Of a stretch of 64,000 nucleotides of DNA, positions 29,386 through 38,474 are shown piece after piece (position 1 is the first letter of the stretch; each line of letters begins with the position of its first letter). The notes under the pieces were generated by a model. The model saw only the letters and a program-made list of their open reading frames with translations, did not search any database and was not told the DNA's origin. The translations under genes and the position numbers were made by a program. The stretch is from Arthrobacter sp. zg-Y1110 (GTDB taxonomy: Bacteria > Actinomycetota > Actinomycetes > Actinomycetales > Micrococcaceae). The stretch covers positions 868,001-932,000 of the forward strand of contig NZ_CP104272.1 in the NCBI RefSeq assembly GCF_025244865.1, read 5' to 3'.

Positions 29386-29982
29386 ATGAGAATCTCCGAA
29401 TCCTACGACCAGGCCATGGCAGCAGGCAGCATGAACGGCAGCCACGCTCCTGCGTGCGATGCGCGCTGCGTGGGGATAGTGATTGCGGTTCCGGAGCCGA
29501 TGGCGAGCGAGCTGAAGGCGGCACGGGCATCCTTCGGAGATCCCATGGCGGCGCTGATCCCTGCCCACATCACCTTGGTCACGACCACGGAAACGGACGA
29601 CTGGGAAGCGACGTTGCAGCATGTGCGCAAAGTTGCCGCGGCGCAGGAACCGTTCCGGGTGACGCTGGAGGGGACCGCCACGTTCCGGCCGGTATCGCCG
29701 GTGGTCTTCCTGAACGTCGACGAGGGCTTCGATGAGTGCACGGCACTGCATAAGGAGCTCCAGAGCGGCCCGCTGGCCCGGGACCTGGCGTTCCCGTTCC
29801 ACCCGCACGTTACGGTGGCGCACGATGTCAGCGAGCAGAGCATGGACGAAGCCGTTCGCCGGCTGGACAGCTATTCAGCAGGCTTTACGGTGGACTGCGT
29901 GGGCCTTTACGAGCACGATGCCACCGGCCTGTGGAAGCTGCAGGAGCACGTCCGGCTCGGATCCGGGAAGCAGCCGGACTAG
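29386..29982 (+). CDS. 2H phosphoesterase, 2'-5' RNA ligase family
   Basis: A 198-residue protein of the LigT/2H superfamily. Both HxT/S-type catalytic motifs are present: PAHITLVTT (about residue 60) and FPFHPHVTVAHDV (about residue 142). The family acts on 2',3'-cyclic or 2'-5' phosphodiester bonds in RNA. The start is at ATG 29386, 4 bases after trpS; internal ATGs at 29416 and 29431 are possible. It overlaps the convergent hydrolase gene by 4 bases. Confidence 0.85.
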   Translation: MRISESYDQAMAAGSMNGSHAPACDARCVGIVIAVPEPMASELKAARASFGDPMAALIPAHITLVTTTETDDWEATLQHVRKVAAAQEPFRVTLEGTATFRPVSPVVFLNVDEGFDECTALHKELQSGPLARDLAFPFHPHVTVAHDVSEQSMDEAVRRLDSYSAGFTVDCVGLYEHDATGLWKLQEHVRLGSGKQPD

Positions 29983-30755
29983 GACTCCCTGCCCAGATCC
30001 AGATAGGTGCCGGCCCATGCGGCGATGATTGCCGCGGCACGTGCTGTCTGGGCCCGGTCCACCATCAGGTGGTCGCTGCCTTCCAGCGAAATGAAATTCC
30101 GGGGATGCCGCGCCGTCCGGAAGATCTCGCTCGCGTTGTCTATGCCCACGGTGTTGTCGGTGGGGGAGTGCATCACCAGCAGGGGCAGGTGCAGCTCCTT
30201 GATGCTGTCCGTGAGGTCATGACCCCGCAGGTCCTCAATCAGGTGCCGGCGGATTTCCAGTTCCCCGCCGCCCAGATCCACAGCTGCCGATCCCTGTTCG
30301 TGGATCCGGTCCAACTCTGATTCGAAGAGGTGGACTACATGTGAGGGACGGAAGGGCGCGGCGATGGTGACGACGGCGTCCAGTCCGGGAACCCGTGAAG
30401 CGGCCGCCAGGACGGCGGCGCCGCCGAGCGAATGTCCGACCAGCAGGGAGACCGGGCGTCCGCTGTCCGCCATGAAGCCGCAGGCACTGAGCACATCTGC
30501 CACCTTGGTACTGAAGCTGCCGTCTTCCCACCTGCCGGTGGAGCTGCCCAGCCCCGCGGCGTCGTAGCGGAGCACTCCGATGCCGTGGCCGGCCAGGGCC
30601 TTGGAGATCCGGGAGGCCGCGGCGCTGTTCTTTCCCAGCGTGAAGCCATGGCAGAAGACCGCCCAGGCGCGGGCTCCGCCGTCGGGGACATCAAGGGTTC
30701 CGGAGAGGGTGGTCCCGTTGACGCCGGAAAAGGACACAGATTCAAACGAAGGCAT
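29979..30755 (-). CDS. Alpha/beta hydrolase
   Basis: A 258-residue serine hydrolase. The oxyanion region is AVFCHGFTLGKNS, the nucleophile elbow GHSLGG (about residue 107). The acid is in VMHSPTDNTVG and the histidine in LEGSDHLM. It resembles the hydrolase half of the alpha/beta hydrolase-OsmC fusion proteins of proteobacteria, but without an OsmC domain. Substrate unknown. ATG 30755 lies directly downstream of the sdh operon terminator. Confidence 0.85.
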   Translation of the reverse strand: MPSFESVSFSGVNGTTLSGTLDVPDGGARAWAVFCHGFTLGKNSAAASRISKALAGHGIGVLRYDAAGLGSSTGRWEDGSFSTKVADVLSACGFMADSGRPVSLLVGHSLGGAAVLAAASRVPGLDAVVTIAAPFRPSHVVHLFESELDRIHEQGSAAVDLGGGELEIRRHLIEDLRGHDLTDSIKELHLPLLVMHSPTDNTVGIDNASEIFRTARHPRNFISLEGSDHLMVDRAQTARAAAIIAAWAGTYLDLGRES

Positions 30756-30780
30756 GGAGCAACTCTATCGAGTACGCAAA

Positions 30781-30818
30781 AGGCGCCGGTAAGCGGGGAA
30801 ATCCGCTTGCCGGCGCCT
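30781..30818 (-). terminator. Terminator of the sdhCDAB operon
   Basis: AGGCGCCGG (30781-30789) pairs with CCGGCGCCT (30810-30818). The stem is extended inward by AAGCGG/CCGCTT. On the minus strand it is followed by TTTTGCG. Confidence 0.75.
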
Positions 30819-30833
30819 AACGCAGGGAAGTAC

Positions 30834-31610
30834 TTAGAGGGAACGGGCCAGGATGGCCTGCTTGACCTCTGAAATGGCCTTGGTGACCTGGATGCCGCGG
30901 GGGCATGCTTCCGAGCAGTTGAAGGTGGTGCGGCAGCGCCACACGCCTTCCTTGTCGTTCAGGATCTCCAGGCGCATATCTCCGGCGTCGTCACGCGAAT
31001 CGAAGATGAAGCGGTGCGCGTTGACGATCGCCGCCGGGCCGAAGTACTGGCCGTCGGTCCAGAAGACGGGGCAGGAGGACGTGCACGCGGCGCAGAGGAT
31101 GCACTTGGTGGTGTCGTCGAAGCGCTCACGGTCCTCGGCGGACTGCAGGCGTTCCTTCGTGGGCTCGTGGCCCTTGGTCACCAGGAACGGCATGATCTCG
31201 CGGTAGGACTGGAAGAACGGCTCCATGTCCACGATCAGGTCCTTTTCCACCGGCAGGCCCTTGATGGGCTCGACGAGGATGGGCTTGGACGTGTCCAGGT
31301 CCTTCAGCAGGGTCTTGCAGGCCAGGCGGTTGCGGCCGTTGATGCGCATGGCATCGGAGCCGCAGACACCGTGGGCGCAGGAACGGCGGAACGAAACCGA
31401 GCCGTCGTGCTCCCACTTGACCTTGTGCAGTGCGTCCAGCACGCGGTCCGTGCCGTACATGGTCAGCTTCCACTCATCCCAGTAGGCTTCGTCGGAAACC
31501 TCGGGGTTGTAGCGACGGACCTTCAAGGTGATTTCGAACGAGGGGATCTCTCCGCCGATTGACTCGGGGAGCTCCACCTTCGAGGCCGGCTCGGCGATTT
31601 CGGTTGTCAT
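30834..31610 (-). CDS. sdhB: Succinate dehydrogenase iron-sulfur subunit
   Basis: The 258-residue electron-transfer subunit of complex II, with three Fe-S clusters: 2Fe-2S ligands in RRSCAHGVCGSDAMRING, 4Fe-4S ligands in CILCAACTSSCPVFW and 3Fe-4S ligands in CSEACPRGIQVTKAI. It receives electrons from SdhA and passes them to the quinone site. Its start overlaps the sdhA stop by one base. Confidence 0.98.
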   Translation of the reverse strand: MTTEIAEPASKVELPESIGGEIPSFEITLKVRRYNPEVSDEAYWDEWKLTMYGTDRVLDALHKVKWEHDGSVSFRRSCAHGVCGSDAMRINGRNRLACKTLLKDLDTSKPILVEPIKGLPVEKDLIVDMEPFFQSYREIMPFLVTKGHEPTKERLQSAEDRERFDDTTKCILCAACTSSCPVFWTDGQYFGPAAIVNAHRFIFDSRDDAGDMRLEILNDKEGVWRCRTTFNCSEACPRGIQVTKAISEVKQAILARSL

Positions 31611-33376
31611 TAGTACTTCCTCACCATCGGCTCATAGCGCGTGAAAATGACCGGCTTGGTGTCCAACCGGATGCCGGCGGTGTGCTCGGTATTCTCGGCT
31701 TCGTCAACCTTGTAGGCCATCGAATGCTTCATGAAGTTCTCGTCATCGCGCTCCGGGAAGTCCTCGCGGAAGTGTCCGCCGCGGGATTCCGTGCGGTGCA
31801 GGGCGGCAACGCTCATGACTTTTGCCAGTTCCAGGAGGAAGCCAAGCTCCACGGCCTCGAGGAGGTCGAGGTTGAAGCGCTTGCCCTTATCCTGGACGCT
31901 GATTTTCTGGTAACGCTCCTCGAAGGAAGCGATGTCCTTCAGGACCTGCTGGATGGTTTCCGCGGTGCGGAACACCTGCATGTTCAGGTCCATGGTGTTC
32001 TGCAGGTCCCGGCGGATTTCGGAGACACGCTCGGTGCCTTCCGAATTCCGGACGTGGTCCAGCAGGTTGACCGTGTCCATTTCGGAGTTCTCCGGCAGAT
32101 CGACGAAATCGGCGGTTAGGGCGTATTCGGCAGCGTAGATGCCGGCCCGCTTGCCGAAGACGTTGATGTCCAGCAGCGAGTTGGTGCCCAGACGGTTGGA
32201 ACCGTGTACGGACACACAGGCGACTTCGCCGGCCGCGTACAGTCCGGGGATTACCGTGTCGTTGTCCTGGAGTACCTCGGCCTTGATGTTGGTGGGAATG
32301 CCGCCCATCACGTAGTGCGCCGTAGGGAACACCGGCACCGGTTCGGTGTAGGGCTCCACACCGAGGTAGGTGCGGGCAAACTCGGTGATGTCCGGAAGCT
32401 TCGCATCGATGTGTGCCGGTTCCAGGTGCGTCAGGTCCAGCAGGACGTAGTCCTTGTTCGGGCCGCAGCCGCGTCCCTCGCGTACCTCATTGGCCATGGA
32501 ACGGGCCACGATGTCACGCGGCGCCAGGTCCTTGATGGTGGGGGCGTAGCGCTCCATGAAGCGTTCACCCTCGGAGTTGCGGAGGATGGCGCCTTCGCCG
32601 CGGGCGGCCTCGGAGAGGAGGATGCCCAGCCCGGCCAGGCCGGTCGGGTGGAACTGGATGAACTCCATGTCCTCCAGGGGAATGCCCCGGCGGAAGGCGA
32701 TGCCCATGCCGTCACCGGTGAGGGTGTGTGCGTTGGACGTGGTCTTGTAGACCTTGCCGGCGCCGCCGGAGGCGAACACGACGGACTTGGCCTGGAAGAT
32801 GTGCAGCTCGCCGGTGGCGAGGTCATAGGAAATGACACCCGCTACCCGCTTCTGGCCGTCGAGGTCGACGACGGTGATGAGGTCCAGGACGTAGTACTCG
32901 TTGTAGAACTCAACGTTGTGCTTGACGCAGTTTTGGTACAGCGTCTGCAGGATCATGTGGCCCGTGCGGTCTGCGGCATAGCACGCACGGCGTACGGGTG
33001 CCTTGCCGTGGTCACGGGTGTGCCCGCCGAAGCGGCGCTGGTCGATGCGTCCTTCGGGCGTGCGGTTGAACGGCAGGCCCATCTTTTCCAGGTCCAGCAC
33101 GGCGTCAATGGCTTCCTTGGCCATGACCTCGGCTGCATCCTGGTCCACCAGGTAGTCACCGCCCTTGACGGTGTCGAAGGTGTGCCATTCCCAGTTGTCT
33201 TCTTCGACATTGGCCAGGGCCGCGCACATGCCGCCCTGCGCCGCACCGGTGTGGGAGCGGGTGGGGTACAGCTTGGTCAGTACCGCCGTACGTGCCCGCT
33301 GACCTGATTCGATGGCGGCACGCATACCGGCGCCGCCTGCGCCGACGATGACGACGTCGTACTTATGGACCTGCAT
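31610..33376 (-). CDS. sdhA: Succinate dehydrogenase flavoprotein subunit
   Basis: The 588-residue catalytic subunit that oxidises succinate to fumarate. FAD-binding starts at [18 protein letters not shown]. The covalent FAD histidine lies in [22 protein letters not shown] and the catalytic arginine region [15 protein letters not shown] are present. ATG 33376 is chosen: AGAAAGAG is about 9 bases upstream, and the conserved FAD motif begins within ten residues. The frame is open upstream to 33505 but that part is not conserved. Confidence 0.97.
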   Translation of the reverse strand: MQVHKYDVVIVGAGGAGMRAAIESGQRARTAVLTKLYPTRSHTGAAQGGMCAALANVEEDNWEWHTFDTVKGGDYLVDQDAAEVMAKEAIDAVLDLEKMGLPFNRTPEGRIDQRRFGGHTRDHGKAPVRRACYAADRTGHMILQTLYQNCVKHNVEFYNEYYVLDLITVVDLDGQKRVAGVISYDLATGELHIFQAKSVVFASGGAGKVYKTTSNAHTLTGDGMGIAFRRGIPLEDMEFIQFHPTGLAGLGILLSEAARGEGAILRNSEGERFMERYAPTIKDLAPRDIVARSMANEVREGRGCGPNKDYVLLDLTHLEPAHIDAKLPDITEFARTYLGVEPYTEPVPVFPTAHYVMGGIPTNIKAEVLQDNDTVIPGLYAAGEVACVSVHGSNRLGTNSLLDINVFGKRAGIYAAEYALTADFVDLPENSEMDTVNLLDHVRNSEGTERVSEIRRDLQNTMDLNMQVFRTAETIQQVLKDIASFEERYQKISVQDKGKRFNLDLLEAVELGFLLELAKVMSVAALHRTESRGGHFREDFPERDDENFMKHSMAYKVDEAENTEHTAGIRLDTKPVIFTRYEPMVRKY

Positions 33377-33443
33377 AGCAGATGCTCTTTCTGTTGAAAC
33401 TACTAGAAATTCGTGGGCGTACCCTGGTTGTCCTGCGCCGGCG

Positions 33444-33926
33444 TTAGCTGGCGCCGCAGAACTCCTGGAGCGTCTCAGCCGAGGCGCCTGCAAGGCAGGG
33501 GTCAAAGGTGAAGATCACCAGGGTGCCGAGCACGATGATCACGAAGGTCGCGACATAGAGGACAGTCTTGAGCCACATGCGCGTGGCCTTCTTGTCTGCG
33601 TAGTCGTTGATGATGACGCGGACGCCGTTGGTGCCGTGCAGCATGGCCAGCCACAGCATGACCAGGTCCCAGACCTGCCACAGCGGGCTCGCCCACTTGC
33701 CGGCAACGAAGCCGAAGTCGACGGCGTGGATGCCGTCGCCCAGGACCAGGTTCATGAACAGGTGCGTGAAGATCAGGACAACAAGGATCACGCCGGAGAC
33801 GCGCATGAACAGCCACGCAAGCATTTCAAAGTTGCCGCGGCCCGAGGAATTGCGCGTGTAGCGCGGGGCGATGCGTCCTGACCGGGGTGCTTCGAGGGCG
33901 TGCGCTTCGTTAGTGGATGTGCTCAT
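33444..33926 (-). CDS. sdhD: Succinate dehydrogenase hydrophobic membrane anchor subunit
   Basis: A 160-residue anchor with three membrane helices (around [40 protein letters not shown] and [20 protein letters not shown]). The heme-ligand histidine region HLFM and the quinone-site [13 protein letters not shown] are present, as in actinobacterial SdhD. Starts at ATG 33926. Confidence 0.9.
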   Translation of the reverse strand: MSTSTNEAHALEAPRSGRIAPRYTRNSSGRGNFEMLAWLFMRVSGVILVVLIFTHLFMNLVLGDGIHAVDFGFVAGKWASPLWQVWDLVMLWLAMLHGTNGVRVIINDYADKKATRMWLKTVLYVATFVIIVLGTLVIFTFDPCLAGASAETLQEFCGAS

Positions 33927-33932
33927 TGGTTA

Positions 33933-34310
33933 TTAACCCCCGAAGACGTTGGGCAGGTGGCGAATAGAGAAGCCGATAACCGTAACGGCCCACAGGGCAA
34001 CAACGCCCCAGAGCATCTGGCGCTGGTACTTGGGCCCCTTCTTCCAGAAGTCGATCAGGACTACACGCAGGCCGTTGAAGGCATGGAACACAATGGCAGC
34101 AACGAGACCAAGCTCGCCGATGCCCATAATCGGGTTCTTGTAGGATTCGATCACCACGTTGTAGGCCTCCGGCGAAACGCGCACCAAAGACGTATCCAGA
34201 ACGTGGACCAAAAGGAAGAAGAAGATCGCCACGCCGGTGATACGGTGCACAACCCACGACCATTGGCCCTCACGGCCACGGTAGAGAGTGCCTGCTGGTA
34301 ACTTCGACAC
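33933..34310 (-). CDS. sdhC: Succinate dehydrogenase cytochrome b556 subunit
   Basis: A 125-residue first gene of the operon. It has the SdhC signature GQWSWVVHRITGVAIFFFLLVHVLDT, with the heme histidine in LLVHVLDT, then HAFNGLRVVLIDFW, with three helices in all. GTG 34310 is chosen: GGGAGG lies 8 bases upstream, and the conserved region begins soon after. It encodes complex II with sdhD, sdhA and sdhB downstream. Confidence 0.92.
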   Translation of the reverse strand: MSKLPAGTLYRGREGQWSWVVHRITGVAIFFFLLVHVLDTSLVRVSPEAYNVVIESYKNPIMGIGELGLVAAIVFHAFNGLRVVLIDFWKKGPKYQRQMLWGVVALWAVTVIGFSIRHLPNVFGG

Positions 34311-34397
34311 TGAATTTTCCTCCCTGCATCGCAGCGGCGTTAGCGCGTGTTCCACGCAGTGATGACGCCGGTGCGACAGCGATATAAGCTCTACCAT

Positions 34398-34440
34398 AAT
34401 CTAGGCTTGCGTGACCGGGGTTTCAATTTAGGTTCGCCTA
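34398..34440 (-). promoter_or_regulatory. sdhCDAB promoter with a possible DtxR/IdeR-type box
   Basis: On the minus strand TTGAAA (34426-34421) and TAGATT (34403-34398) are 17 bases apart, a good housekeeping promoter. Directly upstream lies TTAGGTTCGCCTA (34428-34440). It matches 11 of 13 positions of the left part of the IdeR/DtxR consensus TTAGGTTAGGCTAACCTAA; the right half is not conserved. Confidence 0.45.
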
Positions 34441-34521
34441 TGGTGTGACGCTGATTACATTGAACCCGCAACGAAAACCCTGTATCAGGGGTGGTTCCTG
34501 ATGCTCGCCGACAGGCTGGGC

Positions 34522-34527
34522 TAATCT
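34522..34527 (+). promoter_or_regulatory. -10 element TAATCT of a leaderless gene
   Basis: TAATCT ends 8 bases before ATG 34536 (5 before GTG 34533). No ribosome binding site is present. Confidence 0.45.
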
Positions 34528-34535
34528 TGGCTGTG

Positions 34536-35675
34536 ATGAGTAACGAAAAGCCACAAGCAGATACTGCGTCCGCCGTTCTTGACCGTTTTTACGGAGTCAT
34601 CCCGGCGGGCGGCGTCGGGACGCGCCTTTGGCCACTTTCCCGTGCGGCCGCACCCAAGTTCCTGCATGACCTGACAGGTTCGGGTTCCACCCTTATCCGG
34701 GCCACGTACGAGCGCCTGAGCCCGCTCAGCGGAGACCGCGTCATGGTGGTGACCGGGGCCGTGCACCGGCAGGCCGTGCGGCAGCAGCTGCCCGAGATCT
34801 CCAACAAGAACCTGGTCCTGGAACTCGAGCCGAAGGATTCGGCCGCAGCGATCGGCCTTGCAGCGGCGATCCTCTACAAGCGGGATCCGCAGATCATCAT
34901 GGGATCCTTCGCCGCAGACCAGGTCATTGCCCCCGTGGAGGTCTTCCAAGCCGCCGTCCGGGAAGCCGTGCACACCGCGGCGCAGGGATATATCGTCACC
35001 ATCGGCATCGAACCCACGCACCCATCCACCGGATTCGGTTATATCCGCGCCGGCGAGCAGCTCCGCGTTGCCGGCGCACCGAGCGCGCGCTCCGTGGTCG
35101 AGTTCGTGGAAAAACCGTCAGCGGACGTTGCGCAGACATACCTGGACAGCGGCAGCTACAGCTGGAACGCCGGAATGTTCGTGGCCCCGGTGGACCTGAT
35201 GCTCAAGCACCTGGAAGCCAACGAGCCCGTGCTCTACTCCGGCCTGATGGAAATCGCCGACGCCTGGGACACCACCCGGCGCCGCGAAGTGGTCCGTCGG
35301 GTCTGGCCCACACTTCCCAAGATTGCCATTGACTATGCCGTCGCTGAACCGGCTGCCGCAGCAGGCGACGTCGCAATGATCCCAGGCGCCTTCAGCTGGG
35401 ACGATGTAGGCGACTTCGCCGCGATCGGCCGGCTGAACCCCGCAGCGGAAAACAGCAACCTGACGGTGATGGGGGAGGGCGCCCGCGTCTACTCTGAAAA
35501 CGCTTCCGGGATAGTCGTCTCCGATACCAAGCGTGTCATTGCGCTGATCGGGATCGAGGACATTGTCATCGTGGACACACCCGACGCCCTGCTGGTGACC
35601 ACCAAGGAGCACGCGCAGGAAGTCAAGAAAGCCGTGGAACACCTGAAGGCCAGCGGCGACACCGACGTCCTGTAG
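34536..35675 (+). CDS. manC: Mannose-1-phosphate guanylyltransferase
   Basis: Forms GDP-mannose from mannose-1-phosphate and GTP for mannosylation of lipids and glycans. The 379-residue protein has the nucleotidyl-transferase opening FYGVIPAGGVGTRLWPLSR with PKFL, a conserved GSFAADQVI segment, VEFVEKPS and SWNAGMFV. It lacks the C-terminal phosphomannose isomerase domain of bifunctional ManC. ATG 34536 is the start if leaderless; ATG 34491 is upstream in frame but without support. It is divergent from sdhC. Confidence 0.9.
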   Translation: MSNEKPQADTASAVLDRFYGVIPAGGVGTRLWPLSRAAAPKFLHDLTGSGSTLIRATYERLSPLSGDRVMVVTGAVHRQAVRQQLPEISNKNLVLELEPKDSAAAIGLAAAILYKRDPQIIMGSFAADQVIAPVEVFQAAVREAVHTAAQGYIVTIGIEPTHPSTGFGYIRAGEQLRVAGAPSARSVVEFVEKPSADVAQTYLDSGSYSWNAGMFVAPVDLMLKHLEANEPVLYSGLMEIADAWDTTRRREVVRRVWPTLPKIAIDYAVAEPAAAAGDVAMIPGAFSWDDVGDFAAIGRLNPAAENSNLTVMGEGARVYSENASGIVVSDTKRVIALIGIEDIVIVDTPDALLVTTKEHAQEVKKAVEHLKASGDTDVL

Positions 35676-35747
35676 CTCGTCCGCGGAACACCGTCACGCG
35701 GCGTCGTTTCCGGCGTCGCACATTCCCGCTTTGGCTCCGGAATTGGC

Positions 35748-35753
35748 TAACCT
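35748..35753 (+). promoter_or_regulatory. -10 element TAACCT of a leaderless gene
   Basis: TAACCT ends 7 bases before GTG 35761. Confidence 0.45.
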
Positions 35754-35760
35754 TGAGGTT

Positions 35761-36966
35761 GTGCAGACAATCCCTTTGAGCAATTCGCCAATCCCCTCAA
35801 TACAGGGGAGCGTGGCGCCGCTCCTGGGCGGGTTGATCGAGTTCCGGCGGGACCTGCACTCGCATCCCGAGCTCTCGCATAAGGAATTCCGTACTACCGA
35901 CCGCATTGTCGAAGCCCTGGAGCATGCAGGCCTGACGCCCAAGCGGCTCGACAACACGGGCGTTGTGGTGGACATCGGTGAGGGCCCCGTGCGCCTGGCG
36001 GTCCGGGCGGATATCGATGCCCTTCCCGTGCTGGAGGAGACCGGACTGCCGTACGCCTCGGAAAACACCGGCATAGCCCATGCCTGCGGCCATGACATCC
36101 ACACCACGGTGATGCTCGGCGTAGCCAAGGTGCTCGCAGGGTTCGACGCCGCCGGCCAGCTGGGCGGACGGGTGCGCGTCATCTTCCAGCCGGCCGAAGA
36201 AGTCATGCCCGGAGGTGCCCTCTCGGTGATCGAGCAGGGAGCCCTGGACGGAGTCCCGCGCGTCCTGGCCCTGCACTGCGACCCCCGGGTGGATGTGGGG
36301 CAGGTGGGCACCCGCATCGGCGCGATTACCTCGGCGTCGGACACCATCCGGATCGAACTCACCGGCCGCGGCGGGCATACCTCCCGCCCGCACCTGACCG
36401 AGGACCTGGTCTTCGCGCTGGCCGAGATTGCCGTCAGTGTTCCGGCCGTACTCTCCCGCCGCATCGATGTGCGCAGCGGTGTTTCCGTGGTGTGGGGACA
36501 GATGCACGCGGGTTCCGCACCCAATGCCATTCCCGGACACGGATTCATGGCCGGCACCATGCGCTGCCTCGACGCCGAGGCCTGGCACGCCGCCGGCGAG
36601 CTGCTGGACAAGGTGGTGCGGGAAATCGCGGCGCCGTTCGGCGTCGACGTGCATCTGGAGCACATCCGGGGCGTTCCCCCGGTTATTAACGCCGACGCCG
36701 AGATCAGCCTGATTGAGGCGGCGGCCCGCGCCGAACTGGGCGAAGACGCCGTCGTGCTGGCCCCGCAGTCGATGGGCGGGGAGGACTTCGCCTGGATGAC
36801 GCAGGCGGTTCCGGGCGCCCTGATGCGGCTTGGCACACGTTCACCGGGCGGGGAAACGTTCGATCTGCACCGCGGAGACTACAACCCGGATGAACGGGCT
36901 ATCGGCTGCGGCGTAAGCGTGATGGCGGCTGCCGCCCTCCGCGCCGCCCGGGGCCTGCGGCACTGA
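35761..36966 (+). CDS. M20 family amidohydrolase
   Basis: A 401-residue metal-dependent peptidase/amidohydrolase of the M20D (IAA/hippurate hydrolase) group. Motifs are FRRDLHSHPELSHKE, AVRADIDALPV, GIAHACGHDIHTTVMLG (Cys/His ligands), FQPAEEVMPGGALSVIEQGAL, HCDPRVDVGQVGTR and GGEDFAWM. Substrate unknown, probably an N-acylated amino acid. GTG 35761 suits a leaderless start; an upstream in-frame ATG at 35731 has no ribosome binding site. Confidence 0.88.
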   Translation: MQTIPLSNSPIPSIQGSVAPLLGGLIEFRRDLHSHPELSHKEFRTTDRIVEALEHAGLTPKRLDNTGVVVDIGEGPVRLAVRADIDALPVLEETGLPYASENTGIAHACGHDIHTTVMLGVAKVLAGFDAAGQLGGRVRVIFQPAEEVMPGGALSVIEQGALDGVPRVLALHCDPRVDVGQVGTRIGAITSASDTIRIELTGRGGHTSRPHLTEDLVFALAEIAVSVPAVLSRRIDVRSGVSVVWGQMHAGSAPNAIPGHGFMAGTMRCLDAEAWHAAGELLDKVVREIAAPFGVDVHLEHIRGVPPVINADAEISLIEAAARAELGEDAVVLAPQSMGGEDFAWMTQAVPGALMRLGTRSPGGETFDLHRGDYNPDERAIGCGVSVMAAAALRAARGLRH

Positions 36967-37125
36967 ATCAGCGGCGCCCGTTCCGGCCCTGCGGGCCGCG
37001 TAACCTGGCGACACAATAGGGGCTGCCGCTGCCCATGGGGCCGGGGCGGGACCATATCAGTCCGGTTCCGGCCGGAAGTGCCCGTTTGATAACAACATGT
37101 AAACAATGTTCCACCAGCACCGGAT

Positions 37126-37155
37126 TTGGACTTGGTGTTGCCTCCGACACATTAT
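37126..37155 (+). promoter_or_regulatory. Possible promoter of the nucleoside importer operon
   Basis: TTGGAC (37126-37131) and CATTAT (37150-37155) are 18 bases apart, about 100 bases before the lipoprotein start. The AT-rich stretch around 37087-37110 lies just upstream. Confidence 0.3.
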
Positions 37156-37256
37156 GGTTATGTTGCTGCGGTCCAACGACGGACGGAGCGCTGCGCCACA
37201 CGCTGCACCTTGAAAGGGCACCGTTCGGCGAAAACCATTTCTTTTCTGGAGGAACA

Positions 37257-38345
37257 TTGAAGAATTACCCGCGCAGCTTTAAGCGCAACGCAGGCGTCTC
37301 CGCCGCCATGCTCGGCGTGTCAGCTCTCCTGCTTTCCGGCTGCGGTGCTGCACCGGAAGAGGAAGAAGGCGGCTCCGAAGCAGCCAACAGCGACTTCACC
37401 GGCTGCATTGTCTCCGACGCCGGCGGCTGGGATGACCGCTCCTTCAACCAGTCCAGCTACGAAGGCCTGATGGCGGCGAAGGATTCGCTGGGCATCGAGA
37501 CCCGCGACGCTGAGTCCCAGGCTCCCACCGACTTCACGAACAACGTGGACAGCATGGTCCAGGCCGGCTGCGACCTGACCGTGACCGTTGGCTTCCTGCT
37601 TTCCGACGCCACGAAGGCCGCCGCCGAAGCGAACCCCGACGTGAACTTCGCGATCGTCGATGACAACGCCATCGAGCTCGACAACGTCAAGCCGATCATC
37701 TACGACACGGCCCAGGCTGCCTTCCTTGCGGGCTACGTCGCTGCAGGCTCCTCCGAGACCGGCACCGTCGCTACCTACGGCGGCATGAACATCCCCACCG
37801 TCACCATCTTCATGGAGGGCTTCGCCCAGGGCGTTGAGCACTTCAACAAGGAGAACGGCGCAGACGTCAAGCTCCTCGGCGCAGACTCCTTCGTCGACAG
37901 CTTCGACAACCGTGCCGCAGGCAAGACCCTGACGCAGAACTTCATCAACGAAGGCGCCGACGTCATCATGCCCGTCGCCGGTCCGGTAGGCCTGGGCACC
38001 ATGGAGGCCGTGGTCGAGGCCAACGAAGGCGGCAAGAACGTCCGCGCCGTCTGGGTTGACTCCGACGGATACGAGACCGCCGAAATCGGTCAGGAATTCA
38101 TCCTGACCTCGGTCATGAAGCTGATGGGCGACGCAGTCGAGGACGTCATCACCGAGTCCGCCGATGACAACTTCAGCGCCGAGCCGTACGTGGGCACCCT
38201 GGAGAACGGCGGCGTCGACCTGGCACCGTTCCACGACCAGGAAGCCAACGTCCCCGAAGACGTCAAGTCCGCGGTCGAGGACCTGAAGGCCAAGATCATC
38301 TCCGGTGAGATCACGATCGAATCCGAGTCCAGCCCGAAGCAGTAG
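37257..38345 (+). CDS. BMP family nucleoside-binding lipoprotein
   Basis: A substrate-binding protein of the Bmp/PnrA/Med family, which binds purine and pyrimidine nucleosides outside the cell. The lipobox is LLLSGC (about residues 22-27), followed by an acidic linker. The binding fold shows GGWDDRSFNQSSYEGL, DDNAIELDNVKPIIYDTAQAAFLAGYVAAG, GVEHFNKENG and DVIMPVAGPVGLG. Starts at TTG 37257, with TGGAGG 4 bases upstream. It is followed by an attenuator-like hairpin and by its ATPase and permeases, so it is the capture component of the nucleoside importer. Confidence 0.92.
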   Translation: MKNYPRSFKRNAGVSAAMLGVSALLLSGCGAAPEEEEGGSEAANSDFTGCIVSDAGGWDDRSFNQSSYEGLMAAKDSLGIETRDAESQAPTDFTNNVDSMVQAGCDLTVTVGFLLSDATKAAAEANPDVNFAIVDDNAIELDNVKPIIYDTAQAAFLAGYVAAGSSETGTVATYGGMNIPTVTIFMEGFAQGVEHFNKENGADVKLLGADSFVDSFDNRAAGKTLTQNFINEGADVIMPVAGPVGLGTMEAVVEANEGGKNVRAVWVDSDGYETAEIGQEFILTSVMKLMGDAVEDVITESADDNFSAEPYVGTLENGGVDLAPFHDQEANVPEDVKSAVEDLKAKIISGEITIESESSPKQ

Positions 38346-38364
38346 CAGCGGACCGAACTGCCCT

Positions 38365-38417
38365 CAGACAACCGCCATGCCCCGCAGTTGCGACTGCCGG
38401 ACATGGCGGTTTGTCTG
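38365..38417 (+). terminator. Attenuating hairpin between the lipoprotein and importer genes
   Basis: CAGACAACCGCCATG (38365-38379) pairs with CATGGCGGTTTGTCTG (38402-38417), one bulged base, 22-base loop. It lacks a T tract, so it probably lowers or stabilises transcript ends rather than fully terminating, which would give excess lipoprotein. Confidence 0.55.
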
Positions 38418-38474
38418 TGCCGGACAGCCCTACCTCCCACACAGCACTTTTTAGAACAGATTGGTTGGGGTTTT

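Noticed and set aside
29386..30755. An RNA repair module formed by the 2H phosphoesterase with the neighbouring hydrolase.
   Set aside because: The hydrolase is convergent and a general alpha/beta esterase type. There is no RtcB, PNKP-like or other RNA repair gene.
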